A stretch of 64,000 nt of DNA from Okeanomitos corallinicola TIOX110 (GCF_038050375.1 NZ_CP150886.1:2397318-2461317), one strand, 5' to 3'. Positions 18,101 through 26,712 are shown, numbered from the stretch's first letter. Notes: generated by a model not told the origin, from the letters alone. Made by a program: numbers and translations.

Positions 18101-19015
18101 CGTGGAGAAGCTGGTTATAGTGAATTAGCTTTAGAACGTGCCAGATTCCAAGGTAGAGGAATTTTCTCGGCGCTGACAAATCTTCCCAATAGATTCAGAA
18201 CTGAAATTGAAACTGAAAGTCTGACAAGATTACTAGGATTTAATTCTGGTCAACACTTAGAATTCTTCTTAGTCAATAACGGTACAATTGATGATTTCCG
18301 GGCTGGTAGTATTTCCAGTAGCAGCATTATCTTTGCGGAATCTTTTACCCAAGTCATTGAAGAAGAGAGTGGCTTCAGAATTTCCTGGAGAGAAAGTAGC
18401 ACAACTACAGAATTCAATTCTTTAGTAATTAGATTCGAGTCAGTAGTTGAGTTAACCCAAGAAGAACAATTTATCACTGAAATTACCCAATACCAAGGAA
18501 CTAACCAAGGGGAATGTATTGATTTCAGTGGATATGAAGGTACAAGATTCAGAGCAGATTTTTCTGTATTCCGGGAAGCTGCATTTAACAACGAAGTTTA
18601 CTTCTACAGAGTAAATGATTTCACAGGTTCATTAGGAACTTTAGAAGCAACATCTGCAAATCGAACTACTTACATCCAAGAAGTAATTAACTCTAGGTTG
18701 GTCACAGATATAGATGGTGAACTCATCAGATTTGCTGTTGATAACCAAGGTGAATTTAGAGACAGTGCCATCATTGAAGGTGGTTCAATTATCGCTCCCA
18801 TGATTATTATCAATGGTAGTTTATCTCAGTTAACTGATAGCAATACCAACAATGATCCGAGAGTTTATTTCCCATTCCTGGGATTAAATTCTGATGGTGC
18901 AGATCACATTAGAATGTTAGGTGATAACATCTTTGGTTTTGAAGATTTACCTGGTGGTGGTGATAGAGATTTTAATGATGTGATTACTAAGTTTACATTC
19001 ACTGAGATTGTGTAA
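15128..19015 (+). CDS. RTX / Calx-beta / DUF4114 surface protein
   Basis: This 1295-aa secreted, calcium-dependent repeat protein has three parts. Residues 1-262 carry RTX nonapeptide-like repeats (GGVGNDELF, GGDDSDRLF, GGEGDDTLV) and close with a segment related to the end of the phosphatase modules (GGAGLDRFYF, ITAADLTPADFDFL). Residues 262-940 hold six Calx-beta domains of about 113 residues (FSIAAAEALEGEDIVFTVTRTGD, split by FTVSLTEATGG). The rest is a DUF4114-type C-terminus ending in FGFEDLPGGGDRDFNDVI. It has no catalytic motif. It could be a cell-surface or sheath adhesin. Several Calx-beta units are nearly identical at DNA level, showing recent internal duplication. Confidence 0.85.
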   Translation: MTINGTPDNDDLFVIQENEDVFGFEGDDTLDASGGLGNNTLNGGVGNDELFANQNDSLLGGAGEDDLYAVGIGGNNTLNGGDDSDRLFAVEGDNNTLIGATGNDELYIIEGSFNVLRGGSDHDFLRTSSITGDNTLRGGEGDDTLVGYLASDQLFGDDGDDYLYAGKQGTEMRGGAGLDRFYFGNGEIPDVPAVVNDFTQGDDKVVIAGIPQVQTFEDIILEQDGNDTLVKVLIDEVEVTFGILRGITAADLTPADFDFLVPVFSITQASAEEGNTITFTVTRTGDFLNEQTVTVSTSIEDGDTATEGDFTATSQTLTFAQGETSKLFTVQTTEDALFEGDETFTVSLTEATGGAIIDETQSTVQGTINNDDPAPIFSIAAAEALEGEDIVFTVTRTGDAQSHQTVTVSTSIEDGDTATEGDLTTISETLTFAEGETTQIFTVQTTEDALFEGDETFTVSLTEATGGAIIDETQSTVQGTIINDDPAPIFSIAAAEALEGEDIVFTVTRTGDAQSHQTVTVSTSIEDGDTATEGDFTTISETLTFAEGETTQIFTVQTIQDAVVEDNETFTVSLTEATGGAIISDTNGTSQGTITDDDTPAVFSIAAAEAEEGNDIIFTVTRSRDNLTAQTVTVSTSIADGDTANEDDFTSKTEILTFAEGETEKTFTVETTEDNIFEGDETFTVSLTEATGGAIIDETQSTVQGTINNDDPAPIFSIAAAEALEGEDIVFTVTRTGDAQSHQTVTVSTSIEDGDTATEGDFTTISETLTFAEGETSKLFTVQTTEDALFEGDETFTVSLTEATGGAIIDETQSTVQGTIINDDVEIESVFAIASATATEGNNLVFTVTRTGDTTTAQEVEVSTSIEDGDTASENDFIPKTETLTFAEGETEKTFTVASREDFFVEQDEKFTVSLNSATNGATISSTNGTTQGTINDDDVPFSFNNNVFTIKGIAEFVALRATLISSSSSVVNELGVFLVDDEEGRINGVRRGEAGYSELALERARFQGRGIFSALTNLPNRFRTEIETESLTRLLGFNSGQHLEFFLVNNGTIDDFRAGSISSSSIIFAESFTQVIEEESGFRISWRESSTTTEFNSLVIRFESVVELTQEEQFITEITQYQGTNQGECIDFSGYEGTRFRADFSVFREAAFNNEVYFYRVNDFTGSLGTLEATSANRTTYIQEVINSRLVTDIDGELIRFAVDNQGEFRDSAIIEGGSIIAPMIIINGSLSQLTDSNTNNDPRVYFPFLGLNSDGADHIRMLGDNIFGFEDLPGGGDRDFNDVITKFTFTEIV
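16253..17608 (+). repeat. Near-identical 339-bp Calx-beta repeat units
   Basis: Units beginning at 16253, 16592 and 17270 start with the same ATCTTTAGCATTGC and stay almost identical for most of 339 bp. The unit at 16931 diverges in its first half but rejoins the same sequence in its second half. Exact multiples of 339 bp (113 codons) keep the frame. Confidence 0.85.
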
Positions 19016-19022
19016 TTGATTC

Positions 19023-19225
19023 GTAGGTTGGGTTGACGTAAGGAAACCCAACATCAAGAAATAATAATCCGCCAGGGAATTAATTCTCAGTTTCATAACC
19101 GCCAGGGAATTAATTCCCAGTCTCATAACAAAAGTCGGCTTCAGCCGACTATAATATTTTGATTTTTATGGTGGGTTTGTGATTAATTATGTAGGTTGGT
19201 TTTACGTAAGGAAACCCAACATCAA
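19023..19225. repeat. Two dispersed repeat families between genes
   Basis: GTAGGTTGGGTT...AAACCCAACATCAA occurs at 19023-19057 and again at 19191-19225. Between them a 30-bp unit (CCGCCAGGGAATTAATTC...) occurs twice in tandem at 19069-19098 and 19099-19128. The GTAGGTTGGGTT/AACCCAAC motif recurs inside the palindrome at 63263-63398. Confidence 0.75.
19133..19150. terminator. Perfect short hairpin
   Basis: AGTCGGCT and AGCCGACT form a perfect 8-bp stem with a 2-base loop, lying in the convergent gap between the Calx-beta gene and the toxin operon. It may act as a terminator or be a dispersed palindrome. Confidence 0.45.
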
Positions 19226-19308
19226 CCAATAATAATAAATGTGTTGGGTTGCATTTCATTTAACCAAACTTACAAACCATAAAAAATATTCCTAATTCAA
19301 GCTATAAA

Positions 19309-19764
19309 TCAGCCATTATCAAAATCTTCTGAAACAGATTCTAGATCATCTGAAGCCTTTAAAAGTTCATCCCAACTATCTGGAGAATTACCACTTGCAA
19401 GCATTTTAGTAAAGATGTTGTATGGATCTGTTTTTGCTCCCTCTTTCCTAAGCGAATTTTCATCATTTATCCAAGCATAAATAATTACTTTTTCCGTACT
19501 GCTATAACGAAAGAATAAGCGAAATCTTCTATTAAATTTAGCTCGAAACCAATGCTTTTTATCTATTCCTAATGTTTTACCTTGCCTAAATTCTGGTGCG
19601 CTAGGATCTTCAGGTATTCTCCTAAAAATAAGCTCATTAATGTTGTTGAGAAACTTTGTAGCTGGATGTTGCTGATATCCTTCAGGATCTTTTTGTTTAA
19701 GTTCCTCAACCTGAATAATTAATCTTTGATATTTTTCACGGCAGGATGAATTTTTAATGTCCAC
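19309..19764 (-). CDS. yhaV: YhaV-family toxin (predicted ribonuclease)
   Basis: This 151-aa protein is the toxin of a type II toxin-antitoxin pair; E. coli YhaV is a RelE-superfamily mRNA ribonuclease. The core KHWFRAKFNRRFRLFFRY, then KVIIYAWINDENSLRKEG, KTDPYNIFTKMLASG and PDSWDELL match the YhaV signature well. The start is a GTG at 19764; an in-frame TAA two codons upstream excludes a longer product. It is the last gene of a four-gene minus-strand operon, 10 bp after the antitoxin. The family is confident; activity in this organism is inferred. Confidence 0.9.
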   Translation of the reverse strand: MDIKNSSCREKYQRLIIQVEELKQKDPEGYQQHPATKFLNNINELIFRRIPEDPSAPEFRQGKTLGIDKKHWFRAKFNRRFRLFFRYSSTEKVIIYAWINDENSLRKEGAKTDPYNIFTKMLASGNSPDSWDELLKASDDLESVSEDFDNG

Positions 19765-19774
19765 CCATTAACAT

Positions 19775-20077
19775 TCATACAAACATGAAATCCTCTGGTA
19801 ATTCTTCATCCAGATTAGTTTCCATTCCTTCTGTAAGCATAGATGCACGACGATACATATCTTCTGTAAGTGGTTCAATATTGCTGGGATTTTTCTTGAT
19901 ATCTCTATTAAGGAAATCTAAGAACGCCTTAACAAAATAATGCTTTGTCATAGTTGGTGATAATATTCTATTCATTCCTAGTGTTTCTCCTTTTTTGTGA
20001 TAAACAACTATGTACTTGGGGGAACGTTTTACCGCAGTTCGAGAAGCGAGTATATTTTTGCGAACTCTCAGTTTCAT
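19775..20077 (-). CDS. PrlF-like antitoxin with a non-AbrB N-terminus
   Basis: The C-terminal two thirds of this 100-aa protein (FVKAFLDFLNRDIKKNP, then LTEGMETNLDEELPED) match the end of E. coli PrlF/SohA (NAFLRFLDADIQNNP, AGMDVNIDDEIGDD), the YhaV antitoxin. The N-terminal SpoVT/AbrB DNA-binding segment of PrlF is not recognisable. Instead there is a basic stretch (MKLRVRKNILASRTAVKRSPK) and KYIVVYHKKG. The preceding gene ends 8 bp upstream, so no hidden AbrB part fits. It sits 10 bp before the toxin gene. Toxin neutralisation is likely; self-regulation may use a different DNA contact or be lost. Confidence 0.75.
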   Translation of the reverse strand: MKLRVRKNILASRTAVKRSPKYIVVYHKKGETLGMNRILSPTMTKHYFVKAFLDFLNRDIKKNPSNIEPLTEDMYRRASMLTEGMETNLDEELPEDFMFV

Positions 20078-20085
20078 GATTCTTT

Positions 20086-20847
20086 TTATTCAAGAAACTT
20101 TTGAAGATCATCTCTATTGGACCACTTTATTACATCAGATACGCGATTTAACAAAGTGATATTATTTTTAGTCCACAAATTTATACTATCGTCAACTAAT
20201 GAAATAAAGTTATATTTACTGTCCTTTAAATAACTAATCTCAGACCAAGTAGTAAAAACTTTATCTACTCTTATACTCGCCGTTCGGCGAAGAGGGGTAC
20301 TAAGTGTATTAATTAAAGTAATTCCATGAGGACGATGGACGCAAAAATCTACAGTTCTAGTAGTTCCAGACATTCCTATAAATTTTTTGTCTCTTTCAAC
20401 GGTTAAATTCTTCTTATTTAAAAACTCTGTTACTTCTTCGGTAATAGGCTCAAAAGTTGGTACTTTTAATTTACTATTAGTATCAGCAATTCTAATTATT
20501 GCTTGAGATAAACGAAGAACTGCATCGGCTAAATTATCATCTTTTTTTAAACGAGTAATTAGCATCCCATTAAATTGCTCAACTCCATGAGTAATAACTA
20601 TATCTTTAATAATTATTTCTTGGTTTCTTGATAGACTATAAGCAGCAGTTTGTAAATAAAGCCAGCCAAAAGTTTCACCTAAATCTGTTAATACGTAGGA
20701 TTCTTCTTTCTCTTTTAAAAATAAATCTATCACACTACCATCAGGAAGAATAAAAGGAGTAGATATTTGGATAAATTCATTCACGGGTGAGCAAGCAAAT
20801 AACCCTCCAATGGATTGATTAATTTTTTCACAAATATTGAGTGTCAT
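20086..20847 (-). CDS. DUF1828-type protein in the toxin-antitoxin operon
   Basis: This 253-aa protein starts MTLNICEKINQSIGGLFAC and continues with TPFILPDGSVIDLFLKEKEESYVLTDLGETFGWL, the pattern I associate with DUF1828 (N-terminal) plus a DUF1829-like C-terminal half (RTVDFCVHRPHGITLINTLS, DKVFTTWSEI). The function is unknown. The family is often found near mobile or defence genes, which is recollection and not tested here. Its ATG overlaps the stop of the upstream gene (ATGA), so the two are translationally coupled. It ends 8 bp before the antitoxin start. Confidence 0.65.
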   Translation of the reverse strand: MTLNICEKINQSIGGLFACSPVNEFIQISTPFILPDGSVIDLFLKEKEESYVLTDLGETFGWLYLQTAAYSLSRNQEIIIKDIVITHGVEQFNGMLITRLKKDDNLADAVLRLSQAIIRIADTNSKLKVPTFEPITEEVTEFLNKKNLTVERDKKFIGMSGTTRTVDFCVHRPHGITLINTLSTPLRRTASIRVDKVFTTWSEISYLKDSKYNFISLVDDSINLWTKNNITLLNRVSDVIKWSNRDDLQKFLE

Positions 20848-21314
20848 AAATCTAATGCTAATACTTGTGGTTTTTGCATGGTCCCATTATGTGTTATTTT
20901 CGATTCCAAACAAAACTGCTCCCACACTCCTATTGGATCATTGGCTAAAGCAGTAATATCATCTGGAACGTAAGCTTTTCTATCTCCAATAAATCTATCA
21001 TTAAAATAGTCATTAACCCAACGATGCTTATGCTTTCTCCCTATTTTTACACGATCAGGATTCTCATGGTCTTCACCCAAATCTAACCCGTATATTCTCT
21101 TACCAAAATCAAGATGAATAATTGCGTAACTAAGCTTATTGGCAAAAGAGTTATACCAACCCTTAATGATAAGTGGATAACATTCATCTGATACGATTTT
21201 AACGCGAAATTCAAAAGCAGGGGGGTTTCTTTTATTTTTATCCCATATAATATCACCCTCAACAGATTTATTAGGGTCTAATATAAGTTTTTCAAACTTT
21301 TCCTGACTTAACAT
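20844..21314 (-). CDS. DUF6978-like protein, first gene of the toxin operon
   Basis: This 156-aa protein has no catalytic motif that I can name. Blocks such as FEFRVKIVSDECYPLIIKGW, LSYAIIHLDFGKRIYGLDLG and KHKHRWVNDYFNDRFI resemble DUF6978, which I recall as a partner of DUF1828 proteins; treat this as tentative. The stop overlaps the next start by 4 bp. It heads a four-gene unit with the PrlF-like antitoxin and YhaV toxin. No signal peptide or membrane segment is visible. Confidence 0.55.
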   Translation of the reverse strand: MLSQEKFEKLILDPNKSVEGDIIWDKNKRNPPAFEFRVKIVSDECYPLIIKGWYNSFANKLSYAIIHLDFGKRIYGLDLGEDHENPDRVKIGRKHKHRWVNDYFNDRFIGDRKAYVPDDITALANDPIGVWEQFCLESKITHNGTMQKPQVLALDL

Positions 21315-21372
21315 TACGTAACAAATCTGTTTTTTGCATAATAGATAAAAATATCATACTTAGAAGCGATAG

Positions 21373-21401
21373 TATAGCTGTAGCCAGGATCATTAGGACA
21401 T
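21373..21401. repeat. 29-bp dispersed repeat (three copies in the window)
   Basis: TATAGCTGTAGCC...TTAGGACAT lies here. A close copy is at 10046-10074 and an inverted copy at 30499-30527 (ATGTCCTAACGG...GGCTATA). All three are in gaps between genes. The rest of 21315-21611 holds nothing else recognisable. Confidence 0.7.
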
Positions 21402-21611
21402 GATTAGTCCTTAAAACCTAAAAATAACAAGAGTTTTACTCTTGCTTATTCCCTATTGCCCCTTGTCTTATACTATACAATCATTTTTTTATATTTTGCA
21501 GCAAAAGCATAAGCAATTTATGCAAATTAACATTCAACAAAAAAATAAAAGGTGGGTTAAACTTTCGCCAACCCACCCCAAAAAACTCTCTGCGTCTCTG
21601 CGTGAGAAAAC

Positions 21612-24191
21612 CTAACCCAAAACGAAATTCACCAACTTACCAGGAACAACAATTACCTTCTTAACTTCCTTCCCTTCAATATAACGCTTCGCCACCTCAG
21701 ACTCCCGCGCATACTTCTCCAACTCAACCTTATCTAACTGCGAAGGAACTTGAATAGAACCGCGAGTTTTACCCATAATTTGAATTACCAAAGTAATCTC
21801 ATCAGCTATCAAAGCCGCAGGATCAAAACTCGGCCAAACTTGTGTATGTACCGTCCCCTTATTCCCCAACAAATGCCATAATTCATCAGCAATATGGGGC
21901 GCAAAAGGCGCTAACATAATCACCAAAGTTTGAATACCTTCCGCATAAATTGGCGAATTATTACACTTAGCATCAGTCAACGCATTACTTAACTTCATCA
22001 ACTCCGAAATAGCAGTATTAAATTGATATTCTTCCTGCACATCTTCCGTAATTGCTTGAATCGCTAAATGAATCGCTCTCCTAACATCCTTTTCCTCTTT
22101 ACTTAACTTCTCCAAATCAGCTTTTTGCTTACAAACTCCCGCCGCAGCGTAATCAGTAACCAAACGCCAAACCCGATTTAAAAATCTAAATTGCCCCTCA
22201 ACATCAGCTTCATCCCATTCCAAATCTTTCTCTGGAGGTGCTTTAAACAAAATGAACATCCGCGCCGTATCAATGCCATATTTATTAATCACATCTTCCG
22301 GTGCTACACCATTTCCTTTTGATTTAGACATGGTAGCATAAACCTTTTCTAAAGGTTCTCCAGTTTGCGGATCAACAGGATTATTTGCATCAACTAAATT
22401 TGAAGGAATCCATTTATCCTTACCGCTTTTTTTCGGATTCATGTATGTTAACCCCTGTACCATTCCCTGCGTTAATAACTTTTGAAATGGTTCATCAAAA
22501 TTCAACAAACCTCTATCTCTTAACACCTTGGTAAAGAAACGAGAATACAACAAATGTAAAATCGCGTGTTCAATACCGCCCACATATTGATCAACCGGCA
22601 TCCAATCATTTACCCTACCACAATCAAAAATTTTCTCTGCATTTGTGGCATCAGTAAACCGCAAGAAATACCAAGAAGAATCAATAAAAGTGTCCATTGT
22701 GTCGGTTTCTCTTTTTGCTGGAGTACCGCAACTTGGACAAGGAACATTTACCCAACTTTCTAATTGTCCTAAAGGTGAACCACCACGTCCACTTAATTCA
22801 ATTTCTTCTGGCAATTGTACAGGTAAATCTTTTTCTGGTACGGGTACAATTCCACATTCAGGACAATGAATTACAGGGATAGGTGCGCCCCAATAACGTT
22901 GACGAGAAATTAGCCAATCTCGCAAGCGATATTGTACCCTTTCTTTACCAAAACCTTGTTTTTCTGCATATTCAGTAATTGCCTTTTTCCCATCTACTGA
23001 ATTTATGCCATTAAACTCACCAGAATTAACTAAAATTCCCGGTTCTGTATAGGCAGATTTGATATTTTCATCTGCGCCAATTTCGGGAACAATGACAACT
23101 TTAACCGCTAAATTCTGTTCCTTTGCAAATTTGAAATCTCGCACATCATGAGCAGGTACACCCATCACCGCACCTGTACCATATTCATAAAGTACATAAT
23201 CTGCAATCCAAATGGGTACTTCTTCCCCGGTGAAGGGGTTGATAGCTTTCCCCCCGGTGGGTATACCCCGTTTTGGTTTGTCTTCTGCGGTTCTTTCTAA
23301 TTCGCTTTGGTTGGTAACTTCTTTGATAAAAGCCTCTACAGCCGCTTTTTGGTCTGAAGTGGTGACAACTTGAGTTAAAGGGTGTTCTGGGGCTAATACA
23401 ACGTAGCTCACGCCATAAACGGTGTCGGGACGGGTGGTATAAACGGCGATTTTTTCATCTAAACCGACTATGGGAAATTCTAAATATGCACCAGTGGATT
23501 TACCTATCCAGTTAGCTTGCATTACTTTAACTCGTTCTGGCCAACCGGGTAATTTATCCAAATCATTTAATAATTCTTCGGCATAATCGGTAATCTTTAA
23601 AAACCACTGCCGCAATAATTTACGTTCTACTATTGCTCCACTACGCCACGAACGTCCTTCACTGTCTACCTGTTCGTTAGCTAGTACGGTTTGATCAATG
23701 GGGTCCCAATTTACAGCCGCTTCTTTTTGATAAGCTAGACCCGCTTCTAAAAATTGTAGAAAAATCCACTGTGTCCACTTATAATAATCAGGGGAACAGG
23801 TAGCTAATTCTGCATCCCAATCTAAGGATAAACCCAGACGTTTTAATTGCTGTTTCATCTGGTCTATATTTTTATATGTCCATTGGGCAGGAGGTACACC
23901 CCGATCAATGGCGGCGTTTTCTGCGGGTAATCCAAAGGCATCCCAACCCATTGGATGTAATACTCTATACCCTTGCATTTTTTTAAAGCGGGCGATTACG
24001 TCTGTAATGGTGTAGTTGCGGACGTGACCCATGTGCAAGCTACCGGATGGGTAGGGAAACATGGAAAGCGCGTAGAATTTAGGTTTGTTTTTGTCTTGAG
24101 GTGTTTTATCTAAGCCTAATTCTAACCATGTTTGTTGCCATTTCTCTTCGATTGCGGCTGGGTTGTATGATGTTCTTTGGGTGGACTCCAC
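21612..24191 (-). CDS. leuS: Leucyl-tRNA synthetase
   Basis: This class I aminoacyl-tRNA synthetase charges tRNA-Leu. The product is 859 aa, the usual bacterial length. Visible marks are the HIGH-type motif H53-M-G-H56 ([13 protein letters not shown]), the editing (CP1) domain with [13 protein letters not shown], the Zn-ribbon-like CPECG...CPSCG segment, the KMSKS-type [10 protein letters not shown] near residue 620, and an anticodon-binding C-terminal domain. It is the only gene of its kind in the window and is transcribed alone on the minus strand. Confidence 0.98.
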   Translation of the reverse strand: MESTQRTSYNPAAIEEKWQQTWLELGLDKTPQDKNKPKFYALSMFPYPSGSLHMGHVRNYTITDVIARFKKMQGYRVLHPMGWDAFGLPAENAAIDRGVPPAQWTYKNIDQMKQQLKRLGLSLDWDAELATCSPDYYKWTQWIFLQFLEAGLAYQKEAAVNWDPIDQTVLANEQVDSEGRSWRSGAIVERKLLRQWFLKITDYAEELLNDLDKLPGWPERVKVMQANWIGKSTGAYLEFPIVGLDEKIAVYTTRPDTVYGVSYVVLAPEHPLTQVVTTSDQKAAVEAFIKEVTNQSELERTAEDKPKRGIPTGGKAINPFTGEEVPIWIADYVLYEYGTGAVMGVPAHDVRDFKFAKEQNLAVKVVIVPEIGADENIKSAYTEPGILVNSGEFNGINSVDGKKAITEYAEKQGFGKERVQYRLRDWLISRQRYWGAPIPVIHCPECGIVPVPEKDLPVQLPEEIELSGRGGSPLGQLESWVNVPCPSCGTPAKRETDTMDTFIDSSWYFLRFTDATNAEKIFDCGRVNDWMPVDQYVGGIEHAILHLLYSRFFTKVLRDRGLLNFDEPFQKLLTQGMVQGLTYMNPKKSGKDKWIPSNLVDANNPVDPQTGEPLEKVYATMSKSKGNGVAPEDVINKYGIDTARMFILFKAPPEKDLEWDEADVEGQFRFLNRVWRLVTDYAAAGVCKQKADLEKLSKEEKDVRRAIHLAIQAITEDVQEEYQFNTAISELMKLSNALTDAKCNNSPIYAEGIQTLVIMLAPFAPHIADELWHLLGNKGTVHTQVWPSFDPAALIADEITLVIQIMGKTRGSIQVPSQLDKVELEKYARESEVAKRYIEGKEVKKVIVVPGKLVNFVLG

Positions 24192-24315
24192 AACTAAAAA
24201 CTCCTAATGTTTTGCCTAGTTTCGCTATTGTGGCATAATCTAGAGTATGCTGAGGTCATTTAGTTTGGCGATCGCCCCCATATCATCAAAACTCAAAACC
24301 TTACTTAGTCTATTG

Positions 24316-24347
24316 AACGCAGATAAACGCAGATAAACGCAGATAAA
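24316..24347. repeat. AACGCAGATA tandem repeat
   Basis: Three head-to-tail copies of a 10-bp unit lie upstream of the phosphoribosyltransferase gene. Other copies of the family are at 5840-5867 (inverted) and 36637-36666. Confidence 0.75.
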
Positions 24348-24380
24348 TACATGAACTTTATTAATTAATTGTAGTTGCCT

Positions 24381-25349
24381 ATGACAATTTTTAATAAGCT
24401 ACCAGATTTGTTTTATTTAGGCTTTTATCATCCCCAATATAATTACTATGAAGACTGTTATGAAGACAATGAACATTTTAATGAATACAGTCATACCATC
24501 TTGGAACTGAAAAATAGAAAACATTATGCAATTAATTTTTTTCTTCAAAAATTTAAACTTTTTTTAAATAATGAAAAGATTGCTATTGCTACTGTTCCAC
24601 CTCATACATCTGCTGATCCATCTTCAGGTATTCGTGACTTAGCCAAACAATTAATCAAGTTATATCCTAGCTTTTCTGATGCTGTTTTCTGTCTTGAACG
24701 TTTTAAAGACTCACATCGTAATCGAACTATAGATAATCATTTAAGCACAATTAAGGTAAATAAATCATCAGCTATAAAAGATAAAAAAGTTATATTGCTA
24801 GATGATGTATTAACAACAGGAAGTTCAATTGAAGCTTGTAAAAAGTTGTTACTTGACGCAGGAGCAAAAGAAGTTAAAGTAATTGTCTTAGGAAAAACCA
24901 TGAGAGATGTTGAAGATACTCATGATTTTATTGAGCAAAAAATAGATGAATATTTACAAGATTCTTTAGAAGAGGTTTATTTTGAATATCGTTATTTAAT
25001 GAAAGATGATGAAACAATACAAGATGTATTAAAAGAAGAAGCAATTAATGAACATCTAGAAGTAGATGAATGGGCTAATGAGCAGTATAGCTATTTAGAT
25101 ACACAAGAAGAGTATGATTATATAGAAGAGGAAGTTCACAAAAGACATGAAATAATTGATGAAATATATCATGCAAAACTCTGGGAACTGAGGAAACAAA
25201 AACAGAATGAAGAGTCAAATTTTGAGCATGATAGAGTTATGGTATATGAGTATTGTCAATATATTCAAGAAGAAACTCATCAAGTCTTAGATGGATGTAC
25301 TTGTTTCAGTGTTTGTAATCCTTTTATTTTTTATTTTAGAGATTGGTAA
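24381..25349 (+). CDS. Phosphoribosyltransferase-like protein with a long acidic C-terminal region
   Basis: The PRPP-binding motif KVILLDDVLTTGSS is at residues 136-149, preceded by IAIATVPPHTSAD, which resembles the ComF-type phosphoribosyltransferase fold. ComF proteins usually stop soon after this motif. Here about 150 more residues follow, strongly acidic and rich in E, D and Y and probably helical (EEVYFEYRYLMKDDE, YDYIEEEVHKRHEIIDEIYH), ending with TCFSVCNPFIFYF. I chose ATG 24381; a TTG two codons upstream is possible. The substrate is unknown. Codon use is very AT-rich. It stands alone between leuS and a Uma2 gene. Confidence 0.7.
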   Translation: MTIFNKLPDLFYLGFYHPQYNYYEDCYEDNEHFNEYSHTILELKNRKHYAINFFLQKFKLFLNNEKIAIATVPPHTSADPSSGIRDLAKQLIKLYPSFSDAVFCLERFKDSHRNRTIDNHLSTIKVNKSSAIKDKKVILLDDVLTTGSSIEACKKLLLDAGAKEVKVIVLGKTMRDVEDTHDFIEQKIDEYLQDSLEEVYFEYRYLMKDDETIQDVLKEEAINEHLEVDEWANEQYSYLDTQEEYDYIEEEVHKRHEIIDEIYHAKLWELRKQKQNEESNFEHDRVMVYEYCQYIQEETHQVLDGCTCFSVCNPFIFYFRDW

Positions 25350-25818
25350 TAATCCTAAATTTACGAATGTATTAATCCGGCTTTGTGTAAAAATATAATA
25401 TTGAATAACTACCGAACCCTGATTCCTCTGTGTTCTCTGTGCCTCTGTGGTTCATTTATTCCATAAATAATGCGTAATTTATAAAATTGTCATTACAATA
25501 CAGCAATTATTTGTATAATAAAGCATAGTGACCTTTATCAATCCCTCATATACCTGTACTTGTAAATAATTTGATAACTGAAACTGTTACCTGTCATCTA
25601 CTTGAGTTTCCCATAAGCATAACGGCTAAAACTGCCCTCATTCAAATTATTCCACGCATACATCCGCGTCAAAAGTATTTATAAATTTCATAAACTGCTT
25701 TAAAATCAGCGTCTTTAGCTACAAAGTCATCTTTATTAGTTATTATTATCTTGTCAATTTCTGAACATTTCATATTAGTATAAATATATCAAGTAATTTC
25801 TAACTAAATTTAACAGCT
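25350..25818. other. Gene-free stretch of 469 bp
   Basis: It contains a dispersed CTCTGTGTTCTCTGTGCCTC-type repeat near 25418-25446. A 34-codon minus-strand frame at 25669-25773 looks faintly like a PIN-type toxin remnant but is too short to call. Nothing else is seen. Confidence 0.4.
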
Positions 25819-26709
25819 ATGTTAGAAACTGTTTTGGCTGAACCTAACGTGAAAATGCCTCCCACCCAGGCAGAACTTCCTTGTGATGATGGTATCCCGA
25901 TGGAGACACAAAGACATAAATTACAAATGGATATTTTAATTGATACCATTCAGCCTTGGTTAGATCAAAGGAATGATGGATATGTGGGAGGCAATATGTT
26001 TGTCTACTACAGTTTAGCCCAATTAAAAAATCAAGATTTTCGTGGGCCAGATTTCTTTGCTGTTTTGGATGTGCCAAAAACGGAACGTTTATCTTGGGTG
26101 GTTTGGGAAGAAGGAAAACCGCCTGATGTAGTCATTGAATTACTTTCAGAAAGTACAGCTAATAATGATAAAAATGCCAAAAAATTGATTTATCAAAATC
26201 AAATGCGGGTGTCTGAATATTTTTGGTATGATCCTTTTAACCCGGATGATTTTGCAGGTTTTGATCTGAATAGTGGTGTATATCAACCAATTCCTATTAA
26301 TGAAAAAAATCAATTGGTGAGTAAAGTTTTAAATTTAGCTTTGGTGCGTTGGCAGGGTATTTATAGAGGGGTTGATACGACTTGGTTACGCTGGGCTACT
26401 TTGGATGGTGAGTTATTTCCTACAGCCCAAGAAAATGCACTAATGGCACAACAAAAATTAGAAGAGGAACAACAAAGATTAGAACAGGAAAAACAGCGTG
26501 CAGAACAAGAGAAACAGCGTGCAGAACAAGAGAAACAGCGTGCAGAACAAGAGAAACAGCGTGCAGAACAAGAGAAACAACGTGCAGAACAAGCTGAATT
26601 GCAATTAAGACAAGTTGCTATTAATTTGTTACAGAATGGAATGTCTGTAGAACAAGTAGCACAGTTAACAAATTTGGATATTTTGCAAGTGGAAAGATTG
26701 ATTAATTAG
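25819..26709 (+). CDS. Uma2-family (DUF820) nuclease-like protein with coiled-coil tail
   Basis: This 296-aa protein belongs to the Uma2 family, abundant in cyanobacteria and predicted to have a PD-(D/E)XK nuclease fold. Marks are FRGPDFFAVLDVP, WVVWEEGKPPDVVIELLSEST, KNAKKLIYQNQMRVSEYFWYDPF and YRGVDTTWLRW. A highly charged coiled coil follows (about residues 210-260, EQEKQRA repeats encoded by tandem 21-bp units), then a short helical end with MSVEQVAQLTNL. The biological role is unknown. It ends 3 bp before the next gene, so the two probably share a transcript. Confidence 0.88.
   Translation: MLETVLAEPNVKMPPTQAELPCDDGIPMETQRHKLQMDILIDTIQPWLDQRNDGYVGGNMFVYYSLAQLKNQDFRGPDFFAVLDVPKTERLSWVVWEEGKPPDVVIELLSESTANNDKNAKKLIYQNQMRVSEYFWYDPFNPDDFAGFDLNSGVYQPIPINEKNQLVSKVLNLALVRWQGIYRGVDTTWLRWATLDGELFPTAQENALMAQQKLEEEQQRLEQEKQRAEQEKQRAEQEKQRAEQEKQRAEQEKQRAEQAELQLRQVAINLLQNGMSVEQVAQLTNLDILQVERLIN
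26491..26595 (+). repeat. 21-bp in-frame tandem repeat in the Uma2 gene
   Basis: Five units of AAACAGCGTGCAGAACAAGAG (last one altered) encode KQRAEQE heptads of a coiled coil. The copies are nearly identical at DNA level, so the length is likely to vary between strains. Confidence 0.9.
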
Positions 26710-26712
26710 GGG

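Noticed and set aside
25669-25773. A 34-codon minus-strand frame (KIIITNKDDFVAKDADF) resembling the end of a PIN-type toxin
   Set aside because: It is too short, lacks the other PIN acidic residues, and no antitoxin lies beside it. It could be a relic but cannot be supported.
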